Below are positions 44,352 through 54,021 of a stretch of DNA of 64,000 bases, one piece after another. A program made the translations under genes and the position numbers. The notes under the pieces were generated by a model. It saw only the letters and a list, made by a program, of their open reading frames with translations, made no database searches and was not told where the DNA came from. Within the stretch, counting starts at the first letter, position 1. Each line of letters starts with the position of its first letter. Source of the stretch: Serratia marcescens. Lineage in GTDB: Bacteria; Pseudomonadota; Gammaproteobacteria; Enterobacterales; Enterobacteriaceae. The stretch lies in contig NZ_MJAO01000001.1 in assembly GCF_001902635.1 (NCBI RefSeq), positions 248,001-312,000 of the forward strand. The letters are read 5' to 3'.

Positions 44352-45196
44352 CACACCACGCCGGTGGTCACGCAAAATTCCCGCGTTTTTCCCGCCCCCA
44401 GCATGACTCCCGCTTCGTCCTCTTGCGCATTCGGGCGACAGTTCGCCGGTTGAACGAAGGACAACGAGCGCCGGCTGCCCTGCACGGCGATGCGCCGATG
44501 GCCATAGTTGAATTGCCCGGTAGCGAACCGGGTTACGTATCGCCGCCCCTGAGAGGCCAACATAAAGAACTCGGCCTGATCCACATAACGCGACAGATCG
44601 TCTGAACACAGCAGTTCCTGCCCGAGCGTGTCGCCCAGCAGAGCCGGCGTCGGCAGGTTCTGGCGGAACACCGCCTCAGGAATGCGACCGTAGTTGAGGC
44701 CGCACACGTAGCGCAGCGGCTGCGGCTCCTCGGCAAGATTGGTGATCTTCATCTCAATGATGAATTGTGCGCTCTGCGCCGCCAAACGCAGCGCCGGGCT
44801 GATACGCCAACGTCCGCCGCGCCGGCCCAGCCGCTCACCTTCGCCGCACAGCGCCAGTTCGTCACCCGCCAACTGCAGCCATACGCGCCGCATCTGCAAC
44901 GGCGCGCCATCCTGATTCGGCCAGGCGGGATAGAACGCGGTGTCGTCATCGTGCTTTTTTCGGGAACGCCGCGCGCTGCGACGCCCCGATTTCAGGGAGT
45001 GGCCATCGAACTCGGCATCCCAGATCGCCAGGCCGCGATGCGGCAATACCGCCAGTGCGCCGCGGCGGTTCGCCAGCGTCAGCATCGGCCCCCGCTCTGT
45101 ACAACAATGCGCGCTCACCGCGAAGTCCGCATTGCGGAAGAGTTCCTGTCGATGCACCCCGAAAGTTTCAGGAGCCAGATCGATGTTGATCTTCAT
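44351..45196 (-). CDS. DUF4432 / aldose-epimerase-like protein
   Basis: 281 residues from the ATG at 45196, which has GAGGGG five bases before it. Beta-rich galactose-mutarotase-like fold: NRRGALAVLPHRGLAIWDAE, AFYPAWPNQDGAPLQMRRVW, LRYVCGLNYGRIPEAVF, SFVQPANCRPNA. The protein probably binds or interconverts a sugar, substrate unknown. It is divergent from deoC with a DeoR-type operator between, so it may be part of deoxyribose or deoxynucleoside metabolism. Confidence 0.75.
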   Translation of the reverse strand: MKINIDLAPETFGVHRQELFRNADFAVSAHCCTERGPMLTLANRRGALAVLPHRGLAIWDAEFDGHSLKSGRRSARRSRKKHDDDTAFYPAWPNQDGAPLQMRRVWLQLAGDELALCGEGERLGRRGGRWRISPALRLAAQSAQFIIEMKITNLAEEPQPLRYVCGLNYGRIPEAVFRQNLPTPALLGDTLGQELLCSDDLSRYVDQAEFFMLASQGRRYVTRFATGQFNYGHRRIAVQGSRRSLSFVQPANCRPNAQEDEAGVMLGAGKTREFCVTTGVV

Positions 45197-45246
45197 CTTT
45201 TTCCCCTCAACGTTTCGCCCGCCTACGCCGCGAGCACACCCCAAAA

Positions 45247-45262
45247 TGTTATTTAAATAACA
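45247..45262. promoter_or_regulatory. DeoR-type operator
   Basis: The perfect palindrome TGTTATTTAAATAACA keeps the outer TGTTA/TAACA of the E. coli DeoR operator (TGTTAGAATTCTAACA) with the same 16-bp length. It lies between the DUF4432 gene (51 bases upstream of its start) and deoC (150 bases upstream). A nearby TGAATGT...ACATTCA repeat at about 45350 may bind another factor. Confidence 0.78.
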
Positions 45263-45412
45263 AAACCCACCTTTAAGTTATACGGACAACCGCCTGATAA
45301 CCATGATCACACCGACATTTTTTAAACATCGCTAGGTTTATTGGCAGCTGAATGTTATTATTTTCACATTCATCACATGCCCGTTTTATTTAAACCTCAC
45401 TAAGGAATCGCG

Positions 45413-46093
45413 ATGACTACCGAAAACATCGATTACGCCAGCTATGTCGACCACACCCTGCTGGCGATGGACGCCACCGAACTGCAGATCGCCAAACTGT
45501 GTGAAGAAGCGCAGCAGCACAACTTCTATGCGGTGTGCGTCAACTCGGGTTACGTACCGTTGGCGGCCCAGCTGCTGCAGGAAAGCGCCGTGAAAGTCTG
45601 CTCGGTGATCGGCTTCCCGCTGGGTGCCGGCCTGACCGTCGCCAAAGCGTTTGAAGCCAAAGCGGCGATCGCCGCCGGCGCGCAAGAGATCGATATGGTG
45701 ATCAACGTCGGCTGGCTGAAAAGCGGCCTGCTGGACGAAGTGAAAGCCGACATCGCCGCCGTGCGCGAGGTTTGCGCGGCGATCCCGTTGAAGGTAATAT
45801 TGGAAACCTGCCTGCTCAGCGATGCGCAGATCGTTCAGGTTTGTGAAATGTGTCGCGAACTCGATGTGGCCTTCGTTAAAACCTCCACCGGCTTCAGCAC
45901 CGGCGGCGCTCGGGAAGAGCACGTCAAACTGATGCGCGAGACCGTGGGCAGCGAAATGGGCGTGAAGGCCTCCGGCGCCGTGCGCGATCGCGCTACCGCC
46001 GAGAAGATGATCAAAGCAGGCGCCACGCGTATCGGCACCAGCTCCGGCGTCGCCATTGTTTCCGGCGCGCAGGCGGCAGCAGGCAGCTACTGA
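45413..46093 (+). CDS. deoC: Deoxyribose-phosphate aldolase DeoC
   Basis: 226 residues. Converts 2-deoxyribose 5-phosphate to glyceraldehyde 3-phosphate and acetaldehyde. The Schiff-base lysine is in [15 protein letters not shown] and the second lysine in [29 protein letters not shown] is also typical. The length matches the shorter DeoC type, not the 259-residue E. coli enzyme. It is not followed by deoA/deoB/deoD but by deoR, so control appears local. Confidence 0.95.
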   Translation: MTTENIDYASYVDHTLLAMDATELQIAKLCEEAQQHNFYAVCVNSGYVPLAAQLLQESAVKVCSVIGFPLGAGLTVAKAFEAKAAIAAGAQEIDMVINVGWLKSGLLDEVKADIAAVREVCAAIPLKVILETCLLSDAQIVQVCEMCRELDVAFVKTSTGFSTGGAREEHVKLMRETVGSEMGVKASGAVRDRATAEKMIKAGATRIGTSSGVAIVSGAQAAAGSY

Positions 46094-46121
46094 TAGTCGG
46101 CGCGCTCTGAAGAGCGCAGCC

Positions 46122-46188
46122 AACACAATCCGATGCGGGACAATACGGGCGGCCGATGCGGCCCGATATTGCCCCGCATTGTTGTGTT
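46122..46188. repeat. Long inverted repeat between deoC and deoR
   Basis: A 67-base imperfect palindrome: outer arms AACACAA (46122-46128) and TTGTGTT (46182-46188), with inner arms around a CGGCCG-rich centre (ATGCGGG...CCCGCAT, CGGGC...GCCCG). A smaller hairpin GCGCTCT/AGAGCGC is just before it. No T-run is seen, so it may stabilise deoC mRNA or slow transcription into deoR. Confidence 0.6.
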
Positions 46189-46246
46189 CAACGCCGGAAC
46201 TGGCGGCACGCCCTTTTACCTCTAACACCTGTGGGAAGACGGACCT

Positions 46247-47011
46247 ATGGAAACGCGGCGCGAAGAACGTATCAACCGGTTAGTTCAGGCGTTAAAACGC
46301 GCTGACAAGATCCACCTGAAAGAAGCCGCCATGCTGCTGGGGGTCTCGGAGATGACCATTCGCCGCGATCTGAGCGCCGAGCCGGCGGCGGTGGTGCTGC
46401 TCGGCGGCTACGTGGTGACCGATCCGCGCAGCAACGGCGTGACCAACTACTTCGTGTCCGATCAAAAAGCCAAACAGGTGACGGAGAAACGTCGCATCGG
46501 CATGCTGGCGGCACCGTTGATCAATGAAAACGACACGGTATTTTTCGACTGCGGCACCACCACGCCGGCGATCATCGACGCCATTGCCGACGAACTGGCC
46601 TTCACCGCCGTGTGCCATTCGCTCAACACCTTCCTGGCGCTGCAGGACAAGCCACACTGTAAGGTGATCCTGTGCGGCGGTGAATTCAAGCCGAACAACT
46701 ACATCTTTTCCGGCGTTGGCGGCCGCAACGAACTCGATCACATCTGCCCGAACATCGCCTTTATCTCTGCAGCCGGCCTCAGCCTGCAGCACGGCGCCAC
46801 CTGCTTCAACTTCGACGAGCTGGAGATGAAACATCGCGCCCTCGCGATGGCGCAACAAAAGATCCTGGTCGCGGATCACAGCAAGTTCGGTAAAACCAAG
46901 CCGGCCTGCATCGGCCCGCTGACGCAGTTTGATCGCGTCATTACCGATCGCCAGCCGGACACCGACTTCATGGCGTTCTTCAACGACAACGCCATCGCCA
47001 TCCGCTTTTAA
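46247..47011 (+). CDS. deoR: Deoxyribose operon repressor DeoR
   Basis: 254 residues. N-terminal helix-turn-helix METRREERINRLVQALKRAD and HLKEAAMLLGVSEMTIRRDL, and the DeoR sensor domain with VFFDCGTTTPAIIDAIADEL and ILVADHSKFGKTKPACIGPL. E. coli DeoR represses deo genes and is released by deoxyribose 5-phosphate. Its own operator is probably the palindrome upstream of deoC. Confidence 0.94.
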   Translation: METRREERINRLVQALKRADKIHLKEAAMLLGVSEMTIRRDLSAEPAAVVLLGGYVVTDPRSNGVTNYFVSDQKAKQVTEKRRIGMLAAPLINENDTVFFDCGTTTPAIIDAIADELAFTAVCHSLNTFLALQDKPHCKVILCGGEFKPNNYIFSGVGGRNELDHICPNIAFISAAGLSLQHGATCFNFDELEMKHRALAMAQQKILVADHSKFGKTKPACIGPLTQFDRVITDRQPDTDFMAFFNDNAIAIRF

Positions 47012-47451
47012 TACGCCTTCAACGCCGCCGGTTTCGGCGGCGTGCCGCTGAAATTCCCTCTTTCCCCTGCGCAATATTGAACAAATGATGCGCAATCGAT
47101 TCGCGTTTTTCGCTTATCCACACGCAACATCAGGTTAATGAAATGCAACAGCTCACCTGCGTGATTATTTTCTCGCAGGCTAAACCGACGATCGGCTGGG
47201 TGAATTAACGACTATTTATGGCTTTTATATGATAAATGGCGCAAGAAGCCTGGTTGATTAAATAAACGGCGGTTTAAGCAATTGCGGTAAATATCGACAA
47301 TAACTGTTAGTTATCTGTTATTTATATGATGAATGGTTACGCATTTTTATCTGCTAAACACTTAATTAATTTCCCTTCGTTATTAGCGGTGTTTTTCATA
47401 GAAAATTCATTAAAAACAAATACATAGACACTATTTGACTTAAAAATACAA

Positions 47452-47467
47452 TGTGATCCACGTCACT
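47452..47467. promoter_or_regulatory. CRP binding site upstream of sdaC
   Basis: TGTGATCCACGTCACT fits the CRP pattern TGTGA-N6-TCACA with one mismatch. It lies about 530 bases upstream of sdaC. E. coli sdaCB is activated by CRP, so the role is likely the same, with the promoter about 40-60 bases downstream of the site. Confidence 0.78.
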
Positions 47468-47746
47468 AAAACTGCTTAATCCGGGTTTTTCGCTAGATCC
47501 AAAACCACGCATAAAATATATTGCTCGGCTTGTTGCTGAGCACCGCGCTTTATTCGGCCAATTATTATACAAACCGCATAATCGCAGAAATTTTTATGAG
47601 AGCGTTCTCAGCACAAAATCTTACACAAATGTGCAACAAATGCGCGAAAAATCGATAAAAAAGCGGATAACTGCACATATTGCGCATTTGAGAGCAGGAT
47701 CACGGTTGTTTCTACTGTAAATCGTTATCTTGCCGCCAACAAAAAT

Positions 47747-47844
47747 CGACAGGCAAAGACCTGTCGGCAGCAGTAACGACTTTTATCATCGTGTGACGAT
47801 GAAAGGTCTTTAGTGAATTACCCGGCGCTGTGCCTGCGGTAATG
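47747..47844 (+). promoter_or_regulatory. Structured part of the sdaC leader
   Basis: Hairpin 1 is CGACAGG/CCTGTCG (47747-47766). Hairpin 2 is CATCG/CGATG (47787-47801). AAAGACC (47756-47762 region, in hairpin 1) can instead pair with GGTCTTT (about 47805-47811), so two folds compete. ATTACC/GGTAAT closes a further stem at about 47818-47844. No terminator T-run is present. A regulatory leader is possible; no known riboswitch class is recognised. Confidence 0.4.
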
Positions 47845-47994
47845 AACACAATAAACAACCAGGGGGACGCCAAAACATCCCCGCAAGCAACACCTGATTC
47901 TTACCGCAAGCGTTGCCTGATCGCGGCGTTTGACGGTTTAACCTTAAGTTTTGCCTTTTAATTTTAAATTAACGTGTTCACTTCGGAGATATTT

Positions 47995-49293
47995 ATGGAC
48001 ACTACACAGACCGGCACAATTGCCTCTGCGGCCTCGGGCTCCAGCAGTACCTGGCGTAAAACGGATACCATGTGGATGTTGGGCCTGTACGGCACCGCCA
48101 TCGGCGCAGGCGTCCTGTTCTTGCCCATCAACGCCGGCATCGGCGGTTTGATTCCTTTGATCATCATGGCCATCATCGCTTTCCCGATGACCTTCTTCGC
48201 CCACCGCGGCCTGTGCCGCTTCGTCCTGTCCGGCAAAAATCCCGGTGAAGACATCACCGCCGTGGTAGAAGAACACTTCGGCATCACCGCCGGTAAACTG
48301 ATTACCCTGTTGTACTTCTTCGCCATCTACCCGATTCTGCTGGTTTACAGCGTGGCGATCACCAACACCGTCGACAGCTTCATCACCCACCAGCTGGGCA
48401 TGACGGCTCCACCGCGCGCCATCCTGTCGCTGATCCTGATCGTCGGCCTGATGACCATCGTGCGCTTCGGTGAGCAAGCCATCGTCAAAACCATGAGCAT
48501 CCTGGTGTTCCCGTTCGTTGCGGTGCTGATGCTGCTGGCGGTGTATCTGATCCCTAACTGGACCGGCGCCATCTTCGAAAACGTCTCGCTGTCCGGCAGC
48601 GGCGCCGGTATGGGCCACGGTCTGATCATGACCCTGTGGCTGGCGATCCCGGTGATGGTGTTCTCCTTCAACCACTCGCCTATCATCTCCGCCTTCGCCG
48701 TGGCCAAACGCGAAGAATACGGCGCTGACGCCGAGAAGAAATGCTCGCGCATTCTGGCTTATGCACACATCATGATGGTGCTGACCGTGATGTTCTTCGT
48801 GTTCAGCTGCGTGCTGAGCCTGACGCCGGAAAACCTGGCGGAAGCGAAAGCGCAGAACATCTCGATTCTGTCTTACCTGGCTAACCACTTTAACAACCCG
48901 ATGATCGCGTACATCGCGCCGGTTATCGCCTTCGTCGCCATCACCAAATCGTTCCTGGGCCACTACCTGGGTGCCCGTGAAGGCTTCAACGGCCTGGTCG
49001 CCAAGTCAATGAAGAGCCGCGGCAAAACCGTCAGCACCGCTAAGCTGAACCGCATCACCGCTATCTTCATGCTGGTCACCACCTGGATCGTCGCTACGCT
49101 GAACCCAAGCATCCTGGGCATGATCGAAACCCTGGGCGGCCCGGTCATCGCGATGCTGCTGTTCCTGATGCCGATGTATGCCATCCGTAAAGTGCCTGCC
49201 ATGCGCAAGTACAGCGGCCACATCAGCAACGTGTTCGTGGTTGTGATGGGTCTGATTGCCATCTCTGCTATCGTGTTCAGCCTGCTCGGCTAA
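47995..49293 (+). CDS. sdaC: Serine transporter SdaC
   Basis: 432 residues from the ATG at 47995 ([20 protein letters not shown]). HAAAP-family inner-membrane carrier with 11 hydrophobic segments: [80 protein letters not shown] and [19 protein letters not shown]. Very close to E. coli SdaC over its length. It imports L-serine for the deaminase encoded next. Confidence 0.97.
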   Translation: MDTTQTGTIASAASGSSSTWRKTDTMWMLGLYGTAIGAGVLFLPINAGIGGLIPLIIMAIIAFPMTFFAHRGLCRFVLSGKNPGEDITAVVEEHFGITAGKLITLLYFFAIYPILLVYSVAITNTVDSFITHQLGMTAPPRAILSLILIVGLMTIVRFGEQAIVKTMSILVFPFVAVLMLLAVYLIPNWTGAIFENVSLSGSGAGMGHGLIMTLWLAIPVMVFSFNHSPIISAFAVAKREEYGADAEKKCSRILAYAHIMMVLTVMFFVFSCVLSLTPENLAEAKAQNISILSYLANHFNNPMIAYIAPVIAFVAITKSFLGHYLGAREGFNGLVAKSMKSRGKTVSTAKLNRITAIFMLVTTWIVATLNPSILGMIETLGGPVIAMLLFLMPMYAIRKVPAMRKYSGHISNVFVVVMGLIAISAIVFSLLG

Positions 49294-49302
49294 TCACGCC
49301 CG

Positions 49303-49326
49303 GCCGGCGCCGCTGCGCGCCGGCCT
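49303..49326. repeat. GC hairpin between sdaC and sdaB
   Basis: GCCGGCGC and GCGCGCCGGC fold over a short loop about ten bases after the sdaC stop. No T-run follows, so it may lower but not stop transcription into sdaB, or protect sdaC mRNA. Confidence 0.5.
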
Positions 49327-49385
49327 TCCCGCACTCCCCCATTTCCCGTATTAACCGCCTGAAACCTGAAGAAGGAGGCGAGACC

Positions 49386-50753
49386 ATGGTCAGCGTTTTC
49401 GATATTTTCAAAATTGGCATTGGCCCATCCAGCTCCCACACCGTCGGCCCGATGAAAGCCGGCAAACAGTTCGTCGACGATCTGATCGCCCACCAGCAGT
49501 TGCAGGACGCCACGCGCGTGGTGGTGGACGTATACGGTTCGCTGTCGTTGACCGGTAAAGGCCACCACACCGATATCGCCATCATCATGGGCCTGGCCGG
49601 CAACCTGCCGCACGACGTGGACATCGACAGCATTCCGGGCTTTATCCGCGACGTTGAGCAACGCGGCCGACTGCCGCTGGCCAACGGCCACCACGAGGTG
49701 GATTTCCCGCAGCACGGCGGCATGAATTTCCACGGCGACAACCTGCCGCTGCACGAAAACGGCATGCGCATCCGCGCCTTCGCCGGTGAACGCCTGCTGC
49801 ACAGCAAAACCTATTACTCAATCGGCGGCGGATTTATCGTCGACGAAGAACACTTCGGCCAATCCGCCGAGGGCGCAACGCCGGTGCCCTACCCGTTCAA
49901 ATCGGCACAGGATCTGCAGCAGCATTGCAAGGACACCGGGCTGTCGTTGTCCGGCCTGGTGATGCAGAACGAGCTGGCGCTGCGCAGCAAGGCGGACATC
50001 GACGCGCACTTCGCCGATGTCTGGCAAGTGATGAGCGCCGGTATCGAGCGCGGCATCAACACCGAAGGTCTGCTGCCCGGCCCGATGAAAGTGCCGCGCC
50101 GCGCCGCCGCGCTGCGCCGCATTCTGGTGACCGGAGACAAGAACAACACCGACCCGATGAACGTAGTCGATTGGATCAACATGTTCGCACTGGCGGTGAA
50201 TGAAGAAAACGCCGCCGGCGGCCGCGTAGTGACCGCACCGACCAACGGCGCTTGCGGCATCATTCCGGCGGTGTTGGCCTACTACGACAAGTTCATCCGT
50301 CCGGTGAACGCCAACTCGTATACCCGCTACTTCCTGGCATCCGGCGTGATTGGCGCACTGTACAAGATGAACGCTTCGATCTCCGGCGCCGAAGTGGGTT
50401 GCCAGGGGGAAGTGGGCGTGGCCTGTTCGATGGCGGCAGCCGGGTTGACCGAGCTGCTGGGCGGCAGCCCGGCGCAGGTGTGCATCGCGGCGGAGATCGC
50501 CATGGAGCACCATCTGGGGCTGACCTGCGATCCGCTCGCCGGCCAGGTTCAGGTGCCTTGCATCGAGCGCAACGCCATTTCCGCCGTCAAGGCGGTCAAC
50601 GCCGCGCGCATGGCGATGCGCCGCACCAGCGAACCGCGGGTTTGTCTGGATAAGGTGATAGAAACCATGTACGAAACCGGCAAGGACATGAACGCCAAAT
50701 ACCGCGAGACCTCACAGGGCGGGCTGGCTATCAAGGTCGTGGCCTGCAACTGA
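49386..50753 (+). CDS. sdaB: L-serine dehydratase (L-serine ammonia-lyase)
   Basis: 455 residues, iron-sulfur L-serine deaminase that makes pyruvate and ammonia. N-terminal IGPSSSHTVGPMKAGKQFVD, and the catalytic alpha domain with TAPTNGACGIIPAVLAYYDK, ASISGAEVGCQGEVGVACSM and CDPLAGQVQVPCIERNAISA; the cysteines that hold the cluster are present. Pairing with sdaC in one operon identifies it as sdaB rather than sdaA. A good AAGGAGG site precedes the start. Confidence 0.95.
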   Translation: MVSVFDIFKIGIGPSSSHTVGPMKAGKQFVDDLIAHQQLQDATRVVVDVYGSLSLTGKGHHTDIAIIMGLAGNLPHDVDIDSIPGFIRDVEQRGRLPLANGHHEVDFPQHGGMNFHGDNLPLHENGMRIRAFAGERLLHSKTYYSIGGGFIVDEEHFGQSAEGATPVPYPFKSAQDLQQHCKDTGLSLSGLVMQNELALRSKADIDAHFADVWQVMSAGIERGINTEGLLPGPMKVPRRAAALRRILVTGDKNNTDPMNVVDWINMFALAVNEENAAGGRVVTAPTNGACGIIPAVLAYYDKFIRPVNANSYTRYFLASGVIGALYKMNASISGAEVGCQGEVGVACSMAAAGLTELLGGSPAQVCIAAEIAMEHHLGLTCDPLAGQVQVPCIERNAISAVKAVNAARMAMRRTSEPRVCLDKVIETMYETGKDMNAKYRETSQGGLAIKVVACN

Positions 50754-50758
50754 TAAAC

Positions 50759-50944
50759 CAAGGGCGCCGAATGGCGCCCTTGAATTGCTGACCGAGGAGA
50801 AAAAAACGTGGTTTTTCCTCCTCGGTGGTCATCAGCCGAAAATCAATAAATTGATTTTCCTTATTTTTTAAACATTGCCTTCGGTAAGGCCAGCAACAGC
50901 ATCAGGTTTATCATTCACTACAAGGGCGCCGAATGGCGCCCTTG
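50759..50944. terminator. Duplicated palindromic terminators between sdaB and dacC
   Basis: The same 24-base palindrome (CAAGGGCGCC GAAT GGCGCCCTTG) occurs at 50759-50782, just after sdaB, and at 50921-50944, just after the converging dacC. Between them lies a long hairpin, ACCGAGGAG...CTCCTCGGT at about 50791-50827, and an AT-rich stretch. Each copy probably ends one gene. Identical copies suggest a local duplication. Confidence 0.75.
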
Positions 50945-50970
50945 TCATTTCACGAGGCTGAATGCCGCAT

Positions 50971-52176
50971 TCAACCGAAGATGCCGCCGAACCACTGGCT
51001 CAGCTTCATCATCACCATATCCCAGATGCGGCTGAAGAAGTTGCCCTCTTTCACCTCTTGCATCACCACCAGCGGGTGCTGTTCGATGGTTTTGCCGTCC
51101 AGTTGGAAATCGATGGTGCCGACCACCTGATTTTTAGCCAGCGGCGCCTCCAGTGTCGGTTGGTTCAGCTTGTAGCTGGCCTTCAGGTTTTTCATCTGCC
51201 CTTTCGGAATGGTGACAGAAGCGTCTTTCGCCACGCCGAGCGGCACTTCGCTGACGTCGCCGAACCACACTTTCTGGGTGACGAACGGTTTATCGGCCTT
51301 GATCGGCGTCGCGGTTTCATAGAAGCGGAAGCCCCAGGTCAACAGCTTTTCGCTTTCGCTAAAGCGCACGCGATCGCTCGGTGCGCCCAGCACCACCGAG
51401 ATCAGGCGCATCGGGCCGTCGCTGGCGGACGCCACCAGGTTGTGGCCGGCGCCGCTGGTGTAACCGGTTTTGATGCCGTCGACGTTCAGGTTGCTGCTCC
51501 ACAGCAGACGGTTGCGGTTAATCTGGCGGATCTTGTTGAAGGTGAATTCTTTCTCTTTATGCAGCGCGTATTCGTCCGGCACGTCGCGGATCAGCGCCTG
51601 GCTCAGCAGCGCCATGTCGCGCGCGGTGCTGTACTGCCCTTCTGCGTCCAGGCCGTGCACCGTCAGGAAGTGGGTGTTCTGCAGGCCCAGGGATTTGGCG
51701 TAGTTGTTCATCAGGCCGACGAACGAATCCTGGCTGCCTGCCACATAGTCCGCCAGTGCGATGCTGGCGTCGTTGCCCGACTGGATCACGATGCCCTTAT
51801 TCAGTTCCAGCACCGGCACCTGATCGCCCGGCTTGATGAACATCAGCGAAGAACCGCGCAGCGCCGGGTTACCGGGCGCCCAGGCGTCTTTGCCGACGGT
51901 GACCATGTCTTCAGGCTTGATCTTGCCGGCCTTGATCGCCTGGCCAATGACATAGCTGGACATGATCTTGGTCAGGCTGGCGGGATCGAGACGGGTGTCG
52001 GAGTTGCCTTCGGTCAGCACCTTGCCGCTGTTGTAATCCATCAGAATGAAGGCCTTGGCGTCGATCTGCGGCGGCGCCGGCGGCTCAGCCGCGTGCACGG
52101 CCGGTGCGGCCAGCAACAGGATGCCTACGCTGAAGGTCAGTTTTTTCAGGGAAGTGGATAAGTTTTTTTTCATCAT
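50971..52176 (-). CDS. dacC: D-alanyl-D-alanine carboxypeptidase DacC (PBP6-like)
   Basis: 401 residues from the ATG at 52176 (a second ATG follows at once). Periplasmic, with a signal peptide ([20 protein letters not shown]) and a C-terminal amphipathic anchor ([20 protein letters not shown]). Active-site motifs are SLTK, SGN ([17 protein letters not shown]) and KTG ([17 protein letters not shown]). It trims pentapeptides in peptidoglycan. The E. coli order dacC-deoR-ybjG is kept, with other genes inserted. Confidence 0.93.
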   Translation of the reverse strand: MMKKNLSTSLKKLTFSVGILLLAAPAVHAAEPPAPPQIDAKAFILMDYNSGKVLTEGNSDTRLDPASLTKIMSSYVIGQAIKAGKIKPEDMVTVGKDAWAPGNPALRGSSLMFIKPGDQVPVLELNKGIVIQSGNDASIALADYVAGSQDSFVGLMNNYAKSLGLQNTHFLTVHGLDAEGQYSTARDMALLSQALIRDVPDEYALHKEKEFTFNKIRQINRNRLLWSSNLNVDGIKTGYTSGAGHNLVASASDGPMRLISVVLGAPSDRVRFSESEKLLTWGFRFYETATPIKADKPFVTQKVWFGDVSEVPLGVAKDASVTIPKGQMKNLKASYKLNQPTLEAPLAKNQVVGTIDFQLDGKTIEQHPLVVMQEVKEGNFFSRIWDMVMMKLSQWFGGIFG

Positions 52177-52641
52177 GACGTCGCCAGAGTGTCCATTCAA
52201 ACCATTGAAATAGCGTTAACTTTCAAACATGTTCACGTTTTAAGCCAACCAGCGAGAGTGGCCCGGTGCGCGCGTGCCGGCCGCAACCCCCTGCGGCCCC
52301 GTAGCGGGTAACGCAACGCACCGAAAATGCCCTTGCTGTGAGTTTATGTGATTTATCTTATTTTTGCAGGGTTTAGCGTGAATTTTCAGCATTTTTACAT
52401 AACTGTACGCAGGCCCCCGCTTATCGCGCAAAAAAGCGCCGCAATGCGCGCTTTTTTACCCACCCACGGCTATACGGCCAAGCATCTGCACCGCTAAACA
52501 TCTGCGCATCCATACGTCCAAAATGGATTAATATATTCCATAATGGCATATAGAACCGTTATTTGTTCTTTTTAAAGCGCTTATCCTCAGCGCTATCATC
52601 CACATAACGACTTTTATACCGAATAATCCTGGAGATGAGTC
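52177..52641. other. Intergenic region between dacC and cbs
   Basis: No gene is seen in 465 bases. A symmetrical hairpin AAAAAAGCGC/GCGCTTTTTT at 52430-52457 could terminate in either direction. The promoter of dacC (leftward) must lie in the left part and that of cbs in the AT-rich stretch at about 52520-52620. CTCCAGG-like ribosome signals precede cbs. Confidence 0.55.
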
Positions 52642-54009
52642 ATGGCGATCCCCCATTCCGTCATCGAGATGATTGGCAACACCCCGATGCTGGAACTGAC
52701 CCAGTTCGATACCGGCCCGTGCCGGCTGTTCGTTAAACTGGAGAACCAAAACCCCGGCGGTTCGATCAAAGACCGCGTGGCGCTGTCGATGATCGAGCAG
52801 GCCGAGCGCGACGGCACGCTGCAGCCGGGCGGCACCATCATCGAAGCCACCGCCGGCAATACCGGCCTGGGATTGGCGCTGGTAGCGGCGCTGAAAGGCT
52901 ATAAGCTGCTGCTGGTGGTGCCGGATAAGATGAGCCGCGAGAAGATCTTCCACCTGCGCGCGCTGGGCGTGGAAGTGCTGCTGACCCGTTCGGACGTCGG
53001 CAAGGGGCATCCGGATTACTATCAGGATTACGCCAAACGCCTGGCCGGGGAGATCCCCGGCGCTTTTTATATCGACCAGTTCAATAACCCGGCCAACCCG
53101 GCGGCCCATACCACCACCACCGCCCCCGAACTGTGGCAGCAGATGGAGCATGACGTGGACGCTATCGTGGTCGGCGTCGGCTCCGGCGGCACGCTGGGTG
53201 GGCTGAGCCGTTATTTCGCCGACGTTTCGCCGCAGACGGAATTCGTGCTGGCCGATCCTGCCGGTTCAATACTGGCGGACTATCTCGACAACGGCCACAT
53301 CGGCGAAGCGGGCAGCTGGCTGGTAGAAGGCATCGGCGAAGACTTCGTCCCGCCGCTCAGCGACTTTGATCAGGTTCGCCACGCTTACCGCATCAGCGAC
53401 GCAGAAGCCTTCACCACCGCGCGCGATCTGCTGCGCAAGGAAGGCGTGCTGGCGGGATCGTCCACCGGCACCCTGCTGGCCGCCGCATTGCGTTACTGCC
53501 GCGCACAGACCGAACCCAAGCGGGTGGTGACCTTCGTCTGCGACAGCGGCAACAAATACCTGTCTAAAATGTATAACGACCACTGGATGCTGGAGCAGGG
53601 TCTGCTGAGCAAGCCACAGCACGGCGATCTGCGCGATCTGATCGCCTACCGCCACGACGAAGGCGCCGCCGTCTCCGCCGCGCCGGACGACACGCTGGCG
53701 ATCGTGCACGCCCGCATGCGGCTGTACGACATCTCGCAGCTGCCGGTGTTGGAAGGCGATCGGGTGGTCGGTTTGATCGACGAGTGGGATCTGCTGAACG
53801 CCGTGCAGGCCGACGCCACCCACTTCAGCCTGCCGGCCAGCAGCGCCATGACCACGCGGGTCAACACGCTGCAAAAAGAAGCCGGCTACGAAGAATTACA
53901 GGCCACCTTCAACCATGGCCACGTCGCGGTAGTGCTCGACGGCGAGCGTTTCCTCGGCCTGATTACCCGCACAGACGTGCTTAACGCCTGGCGCCAAAAA
54001 TTACGTTAA
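52642..54009 (+). CDS. cbs: Cystathionine beta-synthase
   Basis: 455 residues, PLP enzyme that condenses homocysteine with serine (or O-acetylserine). The catalytic part has the PLP lysine in NPGGSIKDRVALSMIEQAER, EATAGNTGLGLALVAALKGY, GVGSGGTLGGLSRYF and FVCDSGNKYLSKMYNDHWML. Two C-terminal CBS domains follow (from about residue 335 to the end: LAIVHARMRLYDISQLPVLE, HGHVAVVLDGERFLGLITRT), as in eukaryotic-type CBS. It lies 12 bases ahead of a gamma-lyase gene, forming a reverse transsulfuration operon. Confidence 0.92.
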   Translation: MAIPHSVIEMIGNTPMLELTQFDTGPCRLFVKLENQNPGGSIKDRVALSMIEQAERDGTLQPGGTIIEATAGNTGLGLALVAALKGYKLLLVVPDKMSREKIFHLRALGVEVLLTRSDVGKGHPDYYQDYAKRLAGEIPGAFYIDQFNNPANPAAHTTTTAPELWQQMEHDVDAIVVGVGSGGTLGGLSRYFADVSPQTEFVLADPAGSILADYLDNGHIGEAGSWLVEGIGEDFVPPLSDFDQVRHAYRISDAEAFTTARDLLRKEGVLAGSSTGTLLAAALRYCRAQTEPKRVVTFVCDSGNKYLSKMYNDHWMLEQGLLSKPQHGDLRDLIAYRHDEGAAVSAAPDDTLAIVHARMRLYDISQLPVLEGDRVVGLIDEWDLLNAVQADATHFSLPASSAMTTRVNTLQKEAGYEELQATFNHGHVAVVLDGERFLGLITRTDVLNAWRQKLR

Positions 54010-54021
54010 TAAGGACCCATT

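Larger units (their letters stand above)
47012..47994 (+). other. Long intergenic region and sdaC leader
   Basis: No gene is seen over 983 bases. A GC hairpin at 47022-47043 (ACGCCGCCG/CGGCGGCGT) follows deoR but lacks a strong T-run. AT-rich sequence then leads to a CRP site (47452-47467). A LacI-family-like partial palindrome TGAGAGCGTTCTCA lies at 47597-47610. The last 250 bases form a structured leader before sdaC. Confidence 0.6.
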
